Shown here: positions 24,201 through 33,770 of the stretch, piece by piece
Layout: every line of letters starts with the position of its first letter
How positions within the stretch are numbered: position 1 is the first letter of the stretch
NCBI GenBank assembly: GCA_963971425.1
Contig: OZ020515.1
Coordinates: 18,530,137-18,594,136 of the forward strand
Direction of reading: 5' to 3'
DNA from: Bryoerythrophyllum caledonicum
Lineage: Eukaryota > Streptophyta > Bryopsida > Pottiales > Pottiaceae
DNA: 64,000 nt
Position numbers and translations under genes: made by a program
Notes under the pieces: generated by a model
Databases searched by the model: none
What the model was told of the DNA's origin: nothing
The model's input: the letters and a program-made list of their open reading frames with translations, nothing else

Positions 24201-24698
24201 ATGTCTACTTTTCCATGGGAGGTTTCTGAAGAAGCATTGAGTGACTTCTTTAGTGGTCCATATTTGTTTAGCGCCATTTATCGTGTCTATAGAGGTGCGT
24301 ATTACGGACAAGGATTTCAATTTTATGGGGCTCACCTAAAAATTGATCAATCATTTAATGAAAAATTTGAACAACTACCCTTAGAAATTAAACAATTAAT
24401 TTTAAACAAAGTGTGGAATAAGGGTGAGGGTTTTAATGAAGTAATTGTCAAGAAAAAGACTTTATATTTTAAATATCAACTACACTACCTTTTTGCTCAA
24501 TATGGTAGATTGAAACTTCAAACACAACCATTAATTTCTAGAGGCTTAGGGGCTTGGAACGGATACAAGTTTAATCAAGAAACTTATATCTTTGTTTATA
24601 GTAAACAAAACTTAGAGAGCAAAGTATTCTTTCCCGACTTCTTATCTAAAGATCCAGAAATTCCCGTAAGTGTAGCCTTTGATTTATTATGTATTTAA
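24201..24698 (+). CDS. Element D small ORF a, unknown function
   Basis: 165 residues from ATG 24201 (MSTFPWEVSEEALSDFF) to TAA at 24696. It is rich in aromatic residues (YYGQGFQFYGAH, LYFKYQLHYLFAQYGR) and has no signal peptide, membrane segment or known motif that I recognise. It follows a 245-bp AT-rich leader after the LTR and ends 3 bases before the start of ORF b. An upstream in-frame GTG at 24180 is an unlikely start. Being open in a young element suggests it may be translated. I cannot say whether it is a separate product or an N-terminal gag accessory. Confidence 0.55.
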   Translation: MSTFPWEVSEEALSDFFSGPYLFSAIYRVYRGAYYGQGFQFYGAHLKIDQSFNEKFEQLPLEIKQLILNKVWNKGEGFNEVIVKKKTLYFKYQLHYLFAQYGRLKLQTQPLISRGLGAWNGYKFNQETYIFVYSKQNLESKVFFPDFLSKDPEIPVSVAFDLLCI

Positions 24699-24701
24699 AA
24701 A

Positions 24702-25010
24702 ATGAGTTCCTCAAATGAAACTTTTAAGGAACAACGGACAAGGTTGAAAAGATTGTTAATAATTTATTCTAAAATTCAATACAATGAAAGGAAATTATTT
24801 AGACTTTTGGGGACAGAAATAGAACGTATTAAAGACAACAACCAACATTCCATTAATAGGAAAAAGATCATCAATACTTTTTTACAAAAATTCAATTACC
24901 CAAGAGAATTAATAATAGAACCATTGTCACGAGAATTTAAGATAGAACCATTTACCCTGACTGATTGGCGTCACTATTGTTACCTCAATGGAGCAAATGA
25001 GAAAAATTGA
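24702..25010 (+). CDS. Element D small ORF b, unknown function
   Basis: 102 residues, charged and probably helical (MSSSNETFKEQRTRLKRLL). Its middle (LIIYSKIQYNERKL) and YPRE segment resemble ORFs c and d weakly, suggesting the three arose by duplication. The TGA at 25008 overlaps the start of ORF c by 23 bases. Confidence 0.5.
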   Translation: MSSSNETFKEQRTRLKRLLIIYSKIQYNERKLFRLLGTEIERIKDNNQHSINRKKIINTFLQKFNYPRELIIEPLSREFKIEPFTLTDWRHYCYLNGANEKN

Positions 25011-25269
25011 ACGCCTAAATTCTAAAAGTGAAAGAAATAAGTCTTTTAAATTCTTATATGCAAGAATAGCTTATTATGAAACTTTCATTAGTCAGGATAG
25101 GAAATATTCGGATAAAATAGAAATTGAAATAGAAAGATTAATTGAGCAGGCAAAAGAATGGTTGAGTGAACTTGAGATAGGGGAATTGTTGGCATATTTG
25201 AGTTACCCCATAAATAAAAAAAAGGAATTAAACCTATCTATGGAGGCTCTCCACCTTTGTTCAAGTTAA
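24988..25269 (+). CDS. Element D small ORF c, paralogue of ORF d
   Basis: 93 residues from ATG 24988, overlapping ORF b. The C-terminal half, AKEWLSELEIGELLAYLSYP then MEALHLC, parallels ASEWLGENEMGALLIMYKYP then EEAIYLC in ORF d. The pattern EWLxExExGxLLxxxxYP is therefore shared. No known family recognised. A predominantly helical small protein is likely. Confidence 0.55.
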   Translation: MEQMRKIERLNSKSERNKSFKFLYARIAYYETFISQDRKYSDKIEIEIERLIEQAKEWLSELEIGELLAYLSYPINKKKELNLSMEALHLCSS

Positions 25270-25307
25270 AATTCTCTATAATTCCATACAAGTACCCCAA
25301 TGACAAA

Positions 25308-25607
25308 ATGAACCGAGAGAGTGATCCTTTATGTACCCCAGTTAATGGTGGGAAAATAATTAGGAGATTAATCACTACAATTTGTGCGTATCACCGTATA
25401 GGACCTTATGATGGGGAATATTTGAAAATAGCCGAAAGTGAGATAGACCTTTTAATAGGTATAGCCAGTGAATGGTTGGGAGAAAATGAAATGGGAGCCT
25501 TATTAATTATGTATAAGTATCCACGAAACATTGCATGGGAAGTTGAGGGAATGAAGCTTACAGAAGAAGCAATTTATCTTTGTTTAAATTTAAAATTTAA
25601 AAATTAA
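25308..25607 (+). CDS. Element D small ORF d, paralogue of ORF c
   Basis: About 99 residues from ATG 25308 (MNRESDPLC); the frame is open upstream to 25257 without another ATG. It shares the EWLxExExGxLL...YP...EAxxLC pattern with ORF c. The stop at 25605 lies 10 bases before the gag start, so the four small ORFs and gag form a tight polycistronic-like series. Confidence 0.55.
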   Translation: MNRESDPLCTPVNGGKIIRRLITTICAYHRIGPYDGEYLKIAESEIDLLIGIASEWLGENEMGALLIMYKYPRNIAWEVEGMKLTEEAIYLCLNLKFKN

Positions 25608-25617
25608 GTTCAGAATA

Positions 25618-28600
25618 ATGATAAAAATAAAAAACCTATGGGGATTACTAATGTCAGGAAAAGACAAAGAGAAAAGAGAAAAACAAAAAGTCGAGAGAGC
25701 TCAACATTATAAGAAAAGGGTAGAGAGGAAACAACCAACTATAGTGTTAGGAGTACATAATCCTACCTTTAACACTGTTACAACTCCTTCTCCCTTCAAA
25801 CTAGATGAGGAAATAGAAATAGCCTTAGAAAAGACATTGAGACAAACAAAAAGGGAGACAACATATAAAACACCACCCGATCCTCCAAATTCTCCTCAGT
25901 CAGACACAAAGACACCACAATTTACCCCAGAAGAGTTAGTATTCACAGCATTAAAAAATCCTAGGAAGAAATATATAGGAAAAAGAAAAGATAAAAAATA
26001 TACCAGTCACTCTTGTTGTTCTAGTAGCCCGGAAGAAGTAAATTGGGAGACCCAAAGTGAGAAGGTTTGGTCTAAATCCTTAGAAAAGGAAGGATCCTCA
26101 GAAGAGGAAGAAGTGGATGAAAAACCTAACATTCATGATCAACAACTTGATGAGTTAGAGCGATTGTTTAGAACCCCCATACCCCAATCTTTAATAAATC
26201 GTACATATGAAGTAGGTAACTCCTCAAACCAAACAAACTTTGAAACTCCCTATCCAAGTCCTTTTGTCCAAGAATTTGAGTCAAAATTGGAAATACCAAT
26301 ATTTACTCATAGTGAAGCAAAAGAATCTATTGACCATTTTCTGAATGATAGACCATTGGAAAATGAAGAAGAAAAGCATAAGTTTCGTAAGGAGTTATTA
26401 GAAGCTTTTAGCCAAATTCTTAGACCTACCACTTTAAACTTTGACATACAAGAAGAGATTGACCAATCTAGTGTAGAAGGAGAGGAATTTAAGTATAATC
26501 CTATTAAAGAGGAAAAGTTAGATGTAGGTGAGCAAAGTGAGCCTAAAGAAGGTGAAAATTTATTTAATAGTGAAAGTAAAGAAGAAGAGCACTCAGAACC
26601 ACCAGTGCGAGACGAGAGTCCAGCTGGACTCTCTTCACATACTTCTGGGAGGACTTCTCCTTTTGACTCTTCTTCTGCTAGTTCTACCTCTAGCAGGTCC
26701 TCATTATCCTCACCACATTCAACCCCTCCTACTCCTGACAACCCTTTGGTTAATCCCCTTGCTATGGCGCATCATAGGATGCTTAATATAGCTCCATTTC
26801 CCATATTCTATGGTGATTTGGGAGAAGATCCAGATTCCTACTTGGAAAGATTTCAAGTAGTAGCAATAGCTAATAATTTAGCAATTGATAAGTATATCAC
26901 TAGTTTTCCTGGTAATTTACTAGGGGAAGCTCAAAGGTGGTATGCAGCATTAGATCCTCAACCAATAAACTGGGATGCTTTAAAAGAAACATTTTTGACC
27001 AGGTTTAGACCCCAGTCTTATCATAATACTTTGCAGGATCAGTTGCAAAGTTTTCAAATGTATCCCACAGAAACTATAGCCGGATATTATACTCGGCTTA
27101 GAAACTTATTGAATAGATGGCGAGATCATAATATGCCAGAAGCATGGATCACTAATACCTTTACCAGAGGTTTATTAGATCCTATGTGTATATACCAGGT
27201 TAAACTTTCCAACCCGGCAAATTTAAATGCAGCATATGAAGCTGCTAGAAATTGGGAAGCTGCTATGCAGCGATCTAATATGTTGTTACAGACAAAAAGG
27301 ATTCCATATCAGGATCCATATCTTTTGCCTGTAACTACTCAATATGGGATGGATAATAGTGGAAGAGATTATTATCCTAGGTCAATATCTAGTCAACCTC
27401 AATTAACTATACAAGGACCACCTCATCCTAGAGAGCAACAACTTGCGTTGATGCCTCGAAGTCATGAGGAAAATGAGCTCCAAGCCTTACAAAAACAATT
27501 TAGAGAATTGTCAGTCCAAGTTAATGAAGGTAGAAATAAGCGACCTAAGGCTACTAATCAACGAACTAATATTTGGTGTAGTAATTGTAAGGGACATGGA
27601 CACTTGGCCACCGAGTGTAAATATTCAATAGAAGGAACACCTAAGCTTAAATGTGCTTATTGCGGTGCTAAGGGCCATGATATAACTACTTGTAGAAATA
27701 TCAAGGAAGTAAAGGCCCTAGTACAAGAGCAACCTTCTCAAAATAATAACCAAAAACAACCTTATAGAATTACATCCAAACAACCTTTTACCAGACCAGG
27801 AAACAATAATAACCATCCGAGAGGAAATAATGGTTATAGTCAACACCAAGTTTGGAGAGGACCTAGCCAAGATAGAAACAAAGAAGTAGTATGTTATAGA
27901 TGTGGAGAGCCAGGTCATTATTCTAGGGAATGCACAAATGCACGCCAACAAGTTGGTTTTAATCCCTTATGTGGAAGATGTGGGCAAACGGGGCATGTTT
28001 CTACCTTTTGCATAGCCATAATTACTGAGTTTCCTAATGTTAGGAAACAAGTTCAAATTCAACAAGTAGAGTCTTCTAATACTAGAAATGTAAACTATAT
28101 GGCAATTGATACACCTCAAGATGTTTTTATTACGAGATCACAAGCCAAGAAGGCCCTTGAAAAAGAACCCGTTAGTAGTTCAAAGAGTGATTATAGCAAA
28201 GTAAAACTTAATCCTGTGCTTGCTAGAAATATGCCAACTATACTAAAAAGACCAGAAATTCTTAAACCATCACCACAATTAATAGAAATAACAAATAGTG
28301 ATTCTCAGGAAAATCCTACTCAAGTACCTATAACACCTTCTTCGCCAGAAAAAGTTGTACCTATAATTCCAAATGTAGAAAAACCAAGTACTTCCATGAA
28401 ACCGCTGGAACAACCTACTTTTTATAAGCCTTCAAAAAAGATAATGAAAGAATCATCTATGTCTTTAAAAAAGAGAAAACATAATAGGATTATGAGATTA
28501 GCAGTGGCTATGCATCCATATGATATTCTCACAGATTTAGATAGATTACAACCTCAAATTTCTTTGAGACAATTACTTGCATTGTCACCTTATTGTAAGA

Positions 28601-29421
28601 ATGAGTTAACCTCTTCTCTAATTAGAAAGAGAGCAAAAATACAAGAGGAAGACAATGTTAAAAAAACTAAACAAAAAATAAATAAGGAAACAAGTAAATC
28701 TCAACCCGAAATTGTGAACGTTCATGATATCTCTCTAGATCCAGGTGCACCTACAATCGATGTAATTATAGATGGAACTTTAATTGATGGAGTCCAAATT
28801 GATAGTGGGAGTAGTGTCAACCTTATGAGTGTTGATACTATGGAAGAGTTAGGCATAACTAACATAGCACCTACTCCTATTATTTTAAGAATGGCCGATC
28901 AAAGTAGAGTCAAACCTTTGGGAAAATTGATACAATTAAATACAATAATTGGTGGAATTGATTATAAAATTGACTATATTGTCTTTAAAGTGAGTGAGTC
29001 TATTTCTACATATCCTATTCTCCTTGGCATGCCGTGGTTGTCATTAGCTAAAGCCAAGGACGATTGGGGCAAGGGAACTTTGACAATTGGGAAGGGCAAA
29101 AGTAAAATTATTCTTCCCATGTTTCCTGCAAATTATCATGGTGAGACTCAAGATGAAGCTTCAGATTGGACTACTGATCCAAACTCAGAATCTGAGCCTG
29201 AAGATACTAATGTTATCCAGGACATGCCTACATTTAAAGGTTTAAGTCCTGGAGAGTATTTTGTCCCTCCTAGTCAAGTTGATGACTCGGATGCAGCTAT
29301 TGAAGCATGGCAAAATGCTCCTATTTTTAACATTACTACTGAGGGAGAGTCAGATAAGGAAATTCCTTACATGTCAGACTCGGATGAGTTGCTAGGTGAT
29401 AAGAAAACACCTAATGTTTGA
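25618..29421 (+). CDS. Element D gag-protease polyprotein
   Basis: 1267 residues. Residues 1-390 are charged and low complexity. About 391-510 form a Retrotrans_gag-type capsid (PFPIFYGDLGEDPDSYLERF, LLGEAQRWY, WDALKETFLTRF). Four CCHC zinc knuckles follow near 653, 679, 759 and 785 (CSNCKGHGHLATEC, CAYCGAKGHDITTC, CYRCGEPGHYSREC, CGRCGQTGHVSTFC). The aspartic protease has its catalytic DSGSSVNLM near 1062 and PILLGMPWL near 1133. Capsid packages the RNA and the protease cleaves the polyprotein. Four knuckles is more than the usual one or two. A second in-frame ATG at about residue 12 (MSGKDKEKR) is an alternative start. The ORF ends at a single TGA (29419) with the same frame continuing into RT. 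Confidence 0.93.
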   Translation: MIKIKNLWGLLMSGKDKEKREKQKVERAQHYKKRVERKQPTIVLGVHNPTFNTVTTPSPFKLDEEIEIALEKTLRQTKRETTYKTPPDPPNSPQSDTKTPQFTPEELVFTALKNPRKKYIGKRKDKKYTSHSCCSSSPEEVNWETQSEKVWSKSLEKEGSSEEEEVDEKPNIHDQQLDELERLFRTPIPQSLINRTYEVGNSSNQTNFETPYPSPFVQEFESKLEIPIFTHSEAKESIDHFLNDRPLENEEEKHKFRKELLEAFSQILRPTTLNFDIQEEIDQSSVEGEEFKYNPIKEEKLDVGEQSEPKEGENLFNSESKEEEHSEPPVRDESPAGLSSHTSGRTSPFDSSSASSTSSRSSLSSPHSTPPTPDNPLVNPLAMAHHRMLNIAPFPIFYGDLGEDPDSYLERFQVVAIANNLAIDKYITSFPGNLLGEAQRWYAALDPQPINWDALKETFLTRFRPQSYHNTLQDQLQSFQMYPTETIAGYYTRLRNLLNRWRDHNMPEAWITNTFTRGLLDPMCIYQVKLSNPANLNAAYEAARNWEAAMQRSNMLLQTKRIPYQDPYLLPVTTQYGMDNSGRDYYPRSISSQPQLTIQGPPHPREQQLALMPRSHEENELQALQKQFRELSVQVNEGRNKRPKATNQRTNIWCSNCKGHGHLATECKYSIEGTPKLKCAYCGAKGHDITTCRNIKEVKALVQEQPSQNNNQKQPYRITSKQPFTRPGNNNNHPRGNNGYSQHQVWRGPSQDRNKEVVCYRCGEPGHYSRECTNARQQVGFNPLCGRCGQTGHVSTFCIAIITEFPNVRKQVQIQQVESSNTRNVNYMAIDTPQDVFITRSQAKKALEKEPVSSSKSDYSKVKLNPVLARNMPTILKRPEILKPSPQLIEITNSDSQENPTQVPITPSSPEKVVPIIPNVEKPSTSMKPLEQPTFYKPSKKIMKESSMSLKKRKHNRIMRLAVAMHPYDILTDLDRLQPQISLRQLLALSPYCKNELTSSLIRKRAKIQEEDNVKKTKQKINKETSKSQPEIVNVHDISLDPGAPTIDVIIDGTLIDGVQIDSGSSVNLMSVDTMEELGITNIAPTPIILRMADQSRVKPLGKLIQLNTIIGGIDYKIDYIVFKVSESISTYPILLGMPWLSLAKAKDDWGKGTLTIGKGKSKIILPMFPANYHGETQDEASDWTTDPNSESEPEDTNVIQDMPTFKGLSPGEYFVPPSQVDDSDAAIEAWQNAPIFNITTEGESDKEIPYMSDSDELLGDKKTPNV

Positions 29422-30864
29422 CCATTAGTAAAAAATACTATAGAAATAAATTTAGGCACTACGGAAGATCCTAAGCCTATTAAAATATATGATGAATTAA
29501 GTTCTAAAGAGTATGAAGAATGGTTGGAATTCTTTAAGAAGGAGAAAGATGCCTTTGCTTGGACTTATAAAGATTTGAAAGGCATACCTCCTGATGTTTG
29601 TCAACATCGAATTATCCTAGAAGCGGATGCTAAACCTATTAGGCAAAGGCAATATAGGATGAACCCAAAGTATTCTCTAATGGTTAAAGAGGAAATTGAT
29701 AAATTACTGGAGTGTAATTTCATTTATCCCGTGCCATTTAGTGAGTGGGTGTCACCTATTGTCATAGTACCTAAAAAGAATGGTAAGATCCGTATTTGTC
29801 AGGATTTTCGCCAGTTGAATAAAGCCACTAAGAAAGATTTCTTTCCTTTACCATTTTCTAATGCAGTCCTAGATGGTGTAGCGGGTCATGAGTGTTATTC
29901 CTTCCTTGATGGATTCTCGGGTTATAATCAAGTGCAGATTGCCCCAGAAGATAAACCATTGACCACTTTCACTACGGACTGGGGGACTTTTGCATATAAT
30001 GTCATGCCATTTGGATTGTGCAATGCTCCGGCAACATTCCAAAGAGTTATGACTCAAGCCTTCACAAAATATCTTAGAAAATTTATGGAGATATTTTTAG
30101 ATGATTTTTGTGTGTTTGGTTCTAAGAAAGATCATGCACAAAATTTAAAGAAATGTTTTGATCAATGTGGAAAGTATGGCATCTCCATAAATGCTGCTAA
30201 GTCTGAGTTTGCCACTGTATGTGGTAAATTATTAGGTCATGTTGTTTCAAAAGAAGGAATATCGGTTGACCCAGACAAAGTAGACATTATTATTAAAATG
30301 GAAATTCCCAAACATCTCACGGGACTAAAAGGCTTTCTAGGTGCAACAGGTTATTATAGAAGATTTATTTATAAGTTTGCTTTTATAGCAGCACCTTTGA
30401 ATGTCTTAACAAAACAAACTTTACTACCGGGGGTATGGACAGATGATTGCACTAAAGCTTTTAACAAGTTAAAACGTCGTCTTAATAAAGCACCTATTCT
30501 AATTCCCCCAGATTGGACAAAACCCTTTGAAGTATATGTTGATGCTTCTAATATGGCAATTGGAAGTGTGTTAAGCCGAAAAGATTCCAAAGGTCATGAT
30601 AGACCAATTTACTTTGCAAGTAGACAGTTGAGTGTCCCAGAAAGGAACTATTCTGTAACTGAAAGAGAAGGTCTTGGCATGATTTTCTTTGTTAAAAAAT
30701 ATAGACATTATTTATTGGGATATAAATTCACTTTTCATATTGATCATGATGCCTTGAAGTATATGATCAATAAGCCTCAATTAAGTGGTCGAATTGCAAG
30801 ATGGATTTTATTATTACAAGAGTTTGATTTTACCATTAATGTCAGACCGGGGAAAATACATTAA
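29422..30864 (+). CDS. Element D reverse transcriptase - RNase H
   Basis: In the gag-protease frame, directly after the TGA, the sequence is open from 29422; the first ATG is at 29524. RT motifs are YRMNPKYSLMVKEEIDKLL, SPIVIVPKKNGKIRICQDFR, FLDGFSGYNQVQIAPEDK, MPFGLCNAPATFQRVM and the catalytic EIFLDDFCVFG (FLDD in place of YxDD). RNase H follows with YVDASNMAIGSVLS, ERNYSVTEREGLG and FHIDHDALKYM. It ends at TAA (30862) in the PGKIH...NADFLSR hinge, where relatives have a sense codon. The two stops imply readthrough for the first and a probable inactivating mutation for the second. FLDGF replaces the more usual LDxxSGY spacing but keeps Asp. Confidence 0.93.
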   Translation, partial: PLVKNTIEINLGTTEDPKPIKIYDELSSKEYEEWLEFFKKEKDAFAWTYKDLKGIPPDVCQHRIILEADAKPIRQRQYRMNPKYSLMVKEEIDKLLECNFIYPVPFSEWVSPIVIVPKKNGKIRICQDFRQLNKATKKDFFPLPFSNAVLDGVAGHECYSFLDGFSGYNQVQIAPEDKPLTTFTTDWGTFAYNVMPFGLCNAPATFQRVMTQAFTKYLRKFMEIFLDDFCVFGSKKDHAQNLKKCFDQCGKYGISINAAKSEFATVCGKLLGHVVSKEGISVDPDKVDIIIKMEIPKHLTGLKGFLGATGYYRRFIYKFAFIAAPLNVLTKQTLLPGVWTDDCTKAFNKLKRRLNKAPILIPPDWTKPFEVYVDASNMAIGSVLSRKDSKGHDRPIYFASRQLSVPERNYSVTEREGLGMIFFVKKYRHYLLGYKFTFHIDHDALKYMINKPQLSGRIARWILLLQEFDFTINVRPGKIH

Positions 30865-32238
30865 AATGCAGATTTTTTATCAAGACTTAGTGAGACCATA
30901 AATCCACAGTCCATAGATGATAACTTTCCAGATGCACACATCTTTTCTGTTAAGGAGGGTGTGGAGGTACTTGATGTAATTCCAAAAGAATATGCCGACA
31001 TCATCTACTATTTAACTAAGGCTACTTTTCCTATTGAATACACTAGCAAAGATAAAATTAAACTAGTCCATCAATCTTTGCCTTACACCATGATTAGTGG
31101 TGTTCTCTATAAGCGAGGCAAAGATGATATACTTCGACGATGTGTAAATCCTAGTGAAGTGTCAATGATTTTAGTAGGATGTCATGATGATGTCTGTGGA
31201 GGGCATTTTGCGGGCTGGGCTACAGCTCAAAAAGCATTGCGAGCAGGCTATTGGTGGCCCACTCTTTTTGCCGATGCCACTAATTATGTTAAAAAATGTG
31301 ATCCTTGCCAGCGAGTCGGTAAACCGACAGCCACTAAGGCTATGCCATTAACACCAATTTTAGCACAAATTCCTTTTGAGAAATGGGGAATTGACTTTGT
31401 AGGTCCCATTAAACCACCTAGTCGTGAGGGTCAAAAACGCTATATCTTGGTTGCAACCGAATATGTGACTAAGTGGGTAGAGGCCCTTGCCACTAGAAAT
31501 GATGACGCAGACACTGTGGCAAAATTCATTTATGAACATATCATCACTAGGTTTGGGTGTCCAAAAGAAATTGTAAGTGATAGAGGGACTCATTTCATCA
31601 ATGATACTATTGAGAAAATGTTGCAAAAGTATTTTATTAAGCACCGTAAGTCGTCACCCTATCACCCTAGAGCTAATGGACAAACTGAGAAGTCTAATGG
31701 TATTCTTTGTAAGATCATCACTAAGACATTACAAGGCAATGCATCTAATTGGGATTATGAGTTGAATAATGCATTATGGGCATATAGATGTACAATAAAA
31801 ACTACAACTAAAGCAACCCCTTTCCAGTTAGTATATGGATTGGAAGCTATGCTCCCGATAGAAGTGGCATTACCTTCTCTACGCGTGGCAATTTCTGAAA
31901 GATTGGATGATGAACAATCTCTAAGAGAAAGATTAGATAATCTAGAACGTCTAGATGAAATTAGAGGTCAAGCCTACATGAATATGGAAGCTATACAAAA
32001 ACAAAGGAAAACTTATTATGATAGTAAATTACAACCAAAAACTCTAAAAGAAAATGATTTAGTCTTACTCTATGATAGTCGATTCCAGAAATTTCCAGGA
32101 AAATTTAAAATGAGATGGTTTGGACCATACAAAATACTTAAATCTTATCCTAATGGTTCTGTGGAATTACAAGATTTTGCAGGTAATGTGCATGCAACAC
32201 GCTATAATGGCTACAGGCTCAAAAAGTACGTAACTTGA
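30865..32238 (+). CDS. Element D integrase
   Basis: Still in the same frame after TAA 30862; the listed region opens NADFLSR and the first ATG-like start is near 30961. The H2C2 zinc finger (CHDDVCGGHFAG to KKCDPCQ) comes first. The DDE core is complete: EKWGIDFVGPI, IVSDRGTHFIND and GQTEKSNG. A GPY/F module (MRWFGPYKILKSYPNGSVEL) follows. The protein ends RYNGYRLKKYVT with no chromodomain. It inserts the cDNA and would give the observed 5-bp duplication. All catalytic residues are intact, in contrast to the AB and C copies. Confidence 0.93.
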   Translation, partial: NADFLSRLSETINPQSIDDNFPDAHIFSVKEGVEVLDVIPKEYADIIYYLTKATFPIEYTSKDKIKLVHQSLPYTMISGVLYKRGKDDILRRCVNPSEVSMILVGCHDDVCGGHFAGWATAQKALRAGYWWPTLFADATNYVKKCDPCQRVGKPTATKAMPLTPILAQIPFEKWGIDFVGPIKPPSREGQKRYILVATEYVTKWVEALATRNDDADTVAKFIYEHIITRFGCPKEIVSDRGTHFINDTIEKMLQKYFIKHRKSSPYHPRANGQTEKSNGILCKIITKTLQGNASNWDYELNNALWAYRCTIKTTTKATPFQLVYGLEAMLPIEVALPSLRVAISERLDDEQSLRERLDNLERLDEIRGQAYMNMEAIQKQRKTYYDSKLQPKTLKENDLVLLYDSRFQKFPGKFKMRWFGPYKILKSYPNGSVELQDFAGNVHATRYNGYRLKKYVT

Positions 32239-33770
32239 GGGCAAGTTACCTTTTAAAAGAGGGGGGCTACACCCCTACTTAAAGGAAATTTTAAGAAAAT
32301 CTTAAGAAAGAATTTTTAAGTAGTCCGGAACGACACTAAACTACCAGAGGGGAAGTGTAAAATTTTGTGTTTTAAGTCATAGTTAATTTATGATCATTCA
32401 TAAAAAATATTCACAAAAAACTTTCTTGAGAGAAACCTTGTCATAAGGTATTATTGAAAAAATAAAATTCAAAAATAAAAATTCTTAAGAGCTAAATCAT
32501 TTTGCACAAAGGAATAGGACTTAAGAAGTCATCTCAAGTTAAGTCACAGAATTAAGGTCATAGTGTGATGTCATGTCAGTTGTCTTAAAGAACTTCAGTG
32601 CTCTTAAAGACACAACTGTTTTAAGGAACTTAAGCCGTCTTCAAGCACTCAAGAGACGTCAAATCTACAGTTGCCTTAAGAACTCAAAATAGTCTTAAAG
32701 ACACAAGTGACTTAAAAACTTGAGTTGTCTTATTTGCGAGGATGTCAGAAATCCAGTTGTCTTAAGAACTTGAATGGACACCCTGAGACAGTAAGTCTGG
32801 GGTTGTCCCTGAAGTTCATCTTAAAAAGTAAAATTGTGAGACAATAATAAACTTAAGCAAGGAGATGCCTTAAGCCAGAAGTAAGCCGAAGCAAATTATG
32901 GAAAATGGAAAAACTTAAGAAAATAAAAATGATGATTAAGTTGGTAGGAAATCTGTGAGAAGCGACCTTGTCATAAAGTGGAGAAATCTCATCATGTTGA
33001 AAGATCAAACTAAAGTGACATGGAAGGGACAAAAGTGGACACTTCACTCGAGGGAACAATAATCAATCACGTCAAAAAGATCATTGCAATGACTTGAAAA
33101 ACGTGATGATAAGGACGAGTAGGGACGGGACTTAAAACCAAGTGGCAAAACTTGATGAGCCGTTAAGAAAACAAGCTGCCAAACTTGGCTATGGCTCATC
33201 AGAGAGTATTCACAAGTGCGTTGTTCAGTCGCTGAAACAGAAGTTGAGAGGACAGTTGCATTGTTGAGAGTTGGAGTGAATCGTGAAGAATTGTTGCAAG
33301 TCGTGAGTTTGGTGGCTCTGTATTTGGGAAGCGAGGTGTCACCAAGAGCGGAGAAGAAGTTGTCACACTTTTGCTGGTAAGTTCGTCGTTAAGTTATTCT
33401 GAATGTGAGTTCACAGAACAGAGGATTGTTGAATTATGCCATTTCGTGGTGAATGAGGTTGCTTAAGACCGCAGAATTTAACTGATCTTCCTTGCCAAGG
33501 TGCGAAATTAACGGAATAGAATTTACTGAGAGTAGATAACTATCTACGAGAGTAAAATCAGAAGAGTTTGTTAAGGAAAATCAAGAAACGGCATAACCGT
33601 TGTAACAACTTTGCATGTAATCTTCAGACATAAGTCTGCACAGATGAAAGGAAATTCTATGAGTGTAGATGCATGTCTTAAGAGTGTTTTGTAGCGTGAA
33701 GAAGACTACGCAAACGAAGTAGACATTGTAGGGAGAAGAACTCTGTTTTCTTGCTAAAAACAGGTGCAAA
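32239..33770 (+). other. Element D spacer between integrase and extra ORFs
   Basis: About 1.5 kb without a long ORF. It is AT-rich with a new cluster of CTTAAG motifs (about nine between 32290 and 32920). A splice-acceptor-like tttcttgctaaaaacag lies at 33747-33763, just before the start of the next ORF, so the extra ORFs might be expressed from a spliced RNA. Confidence 0.5.
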
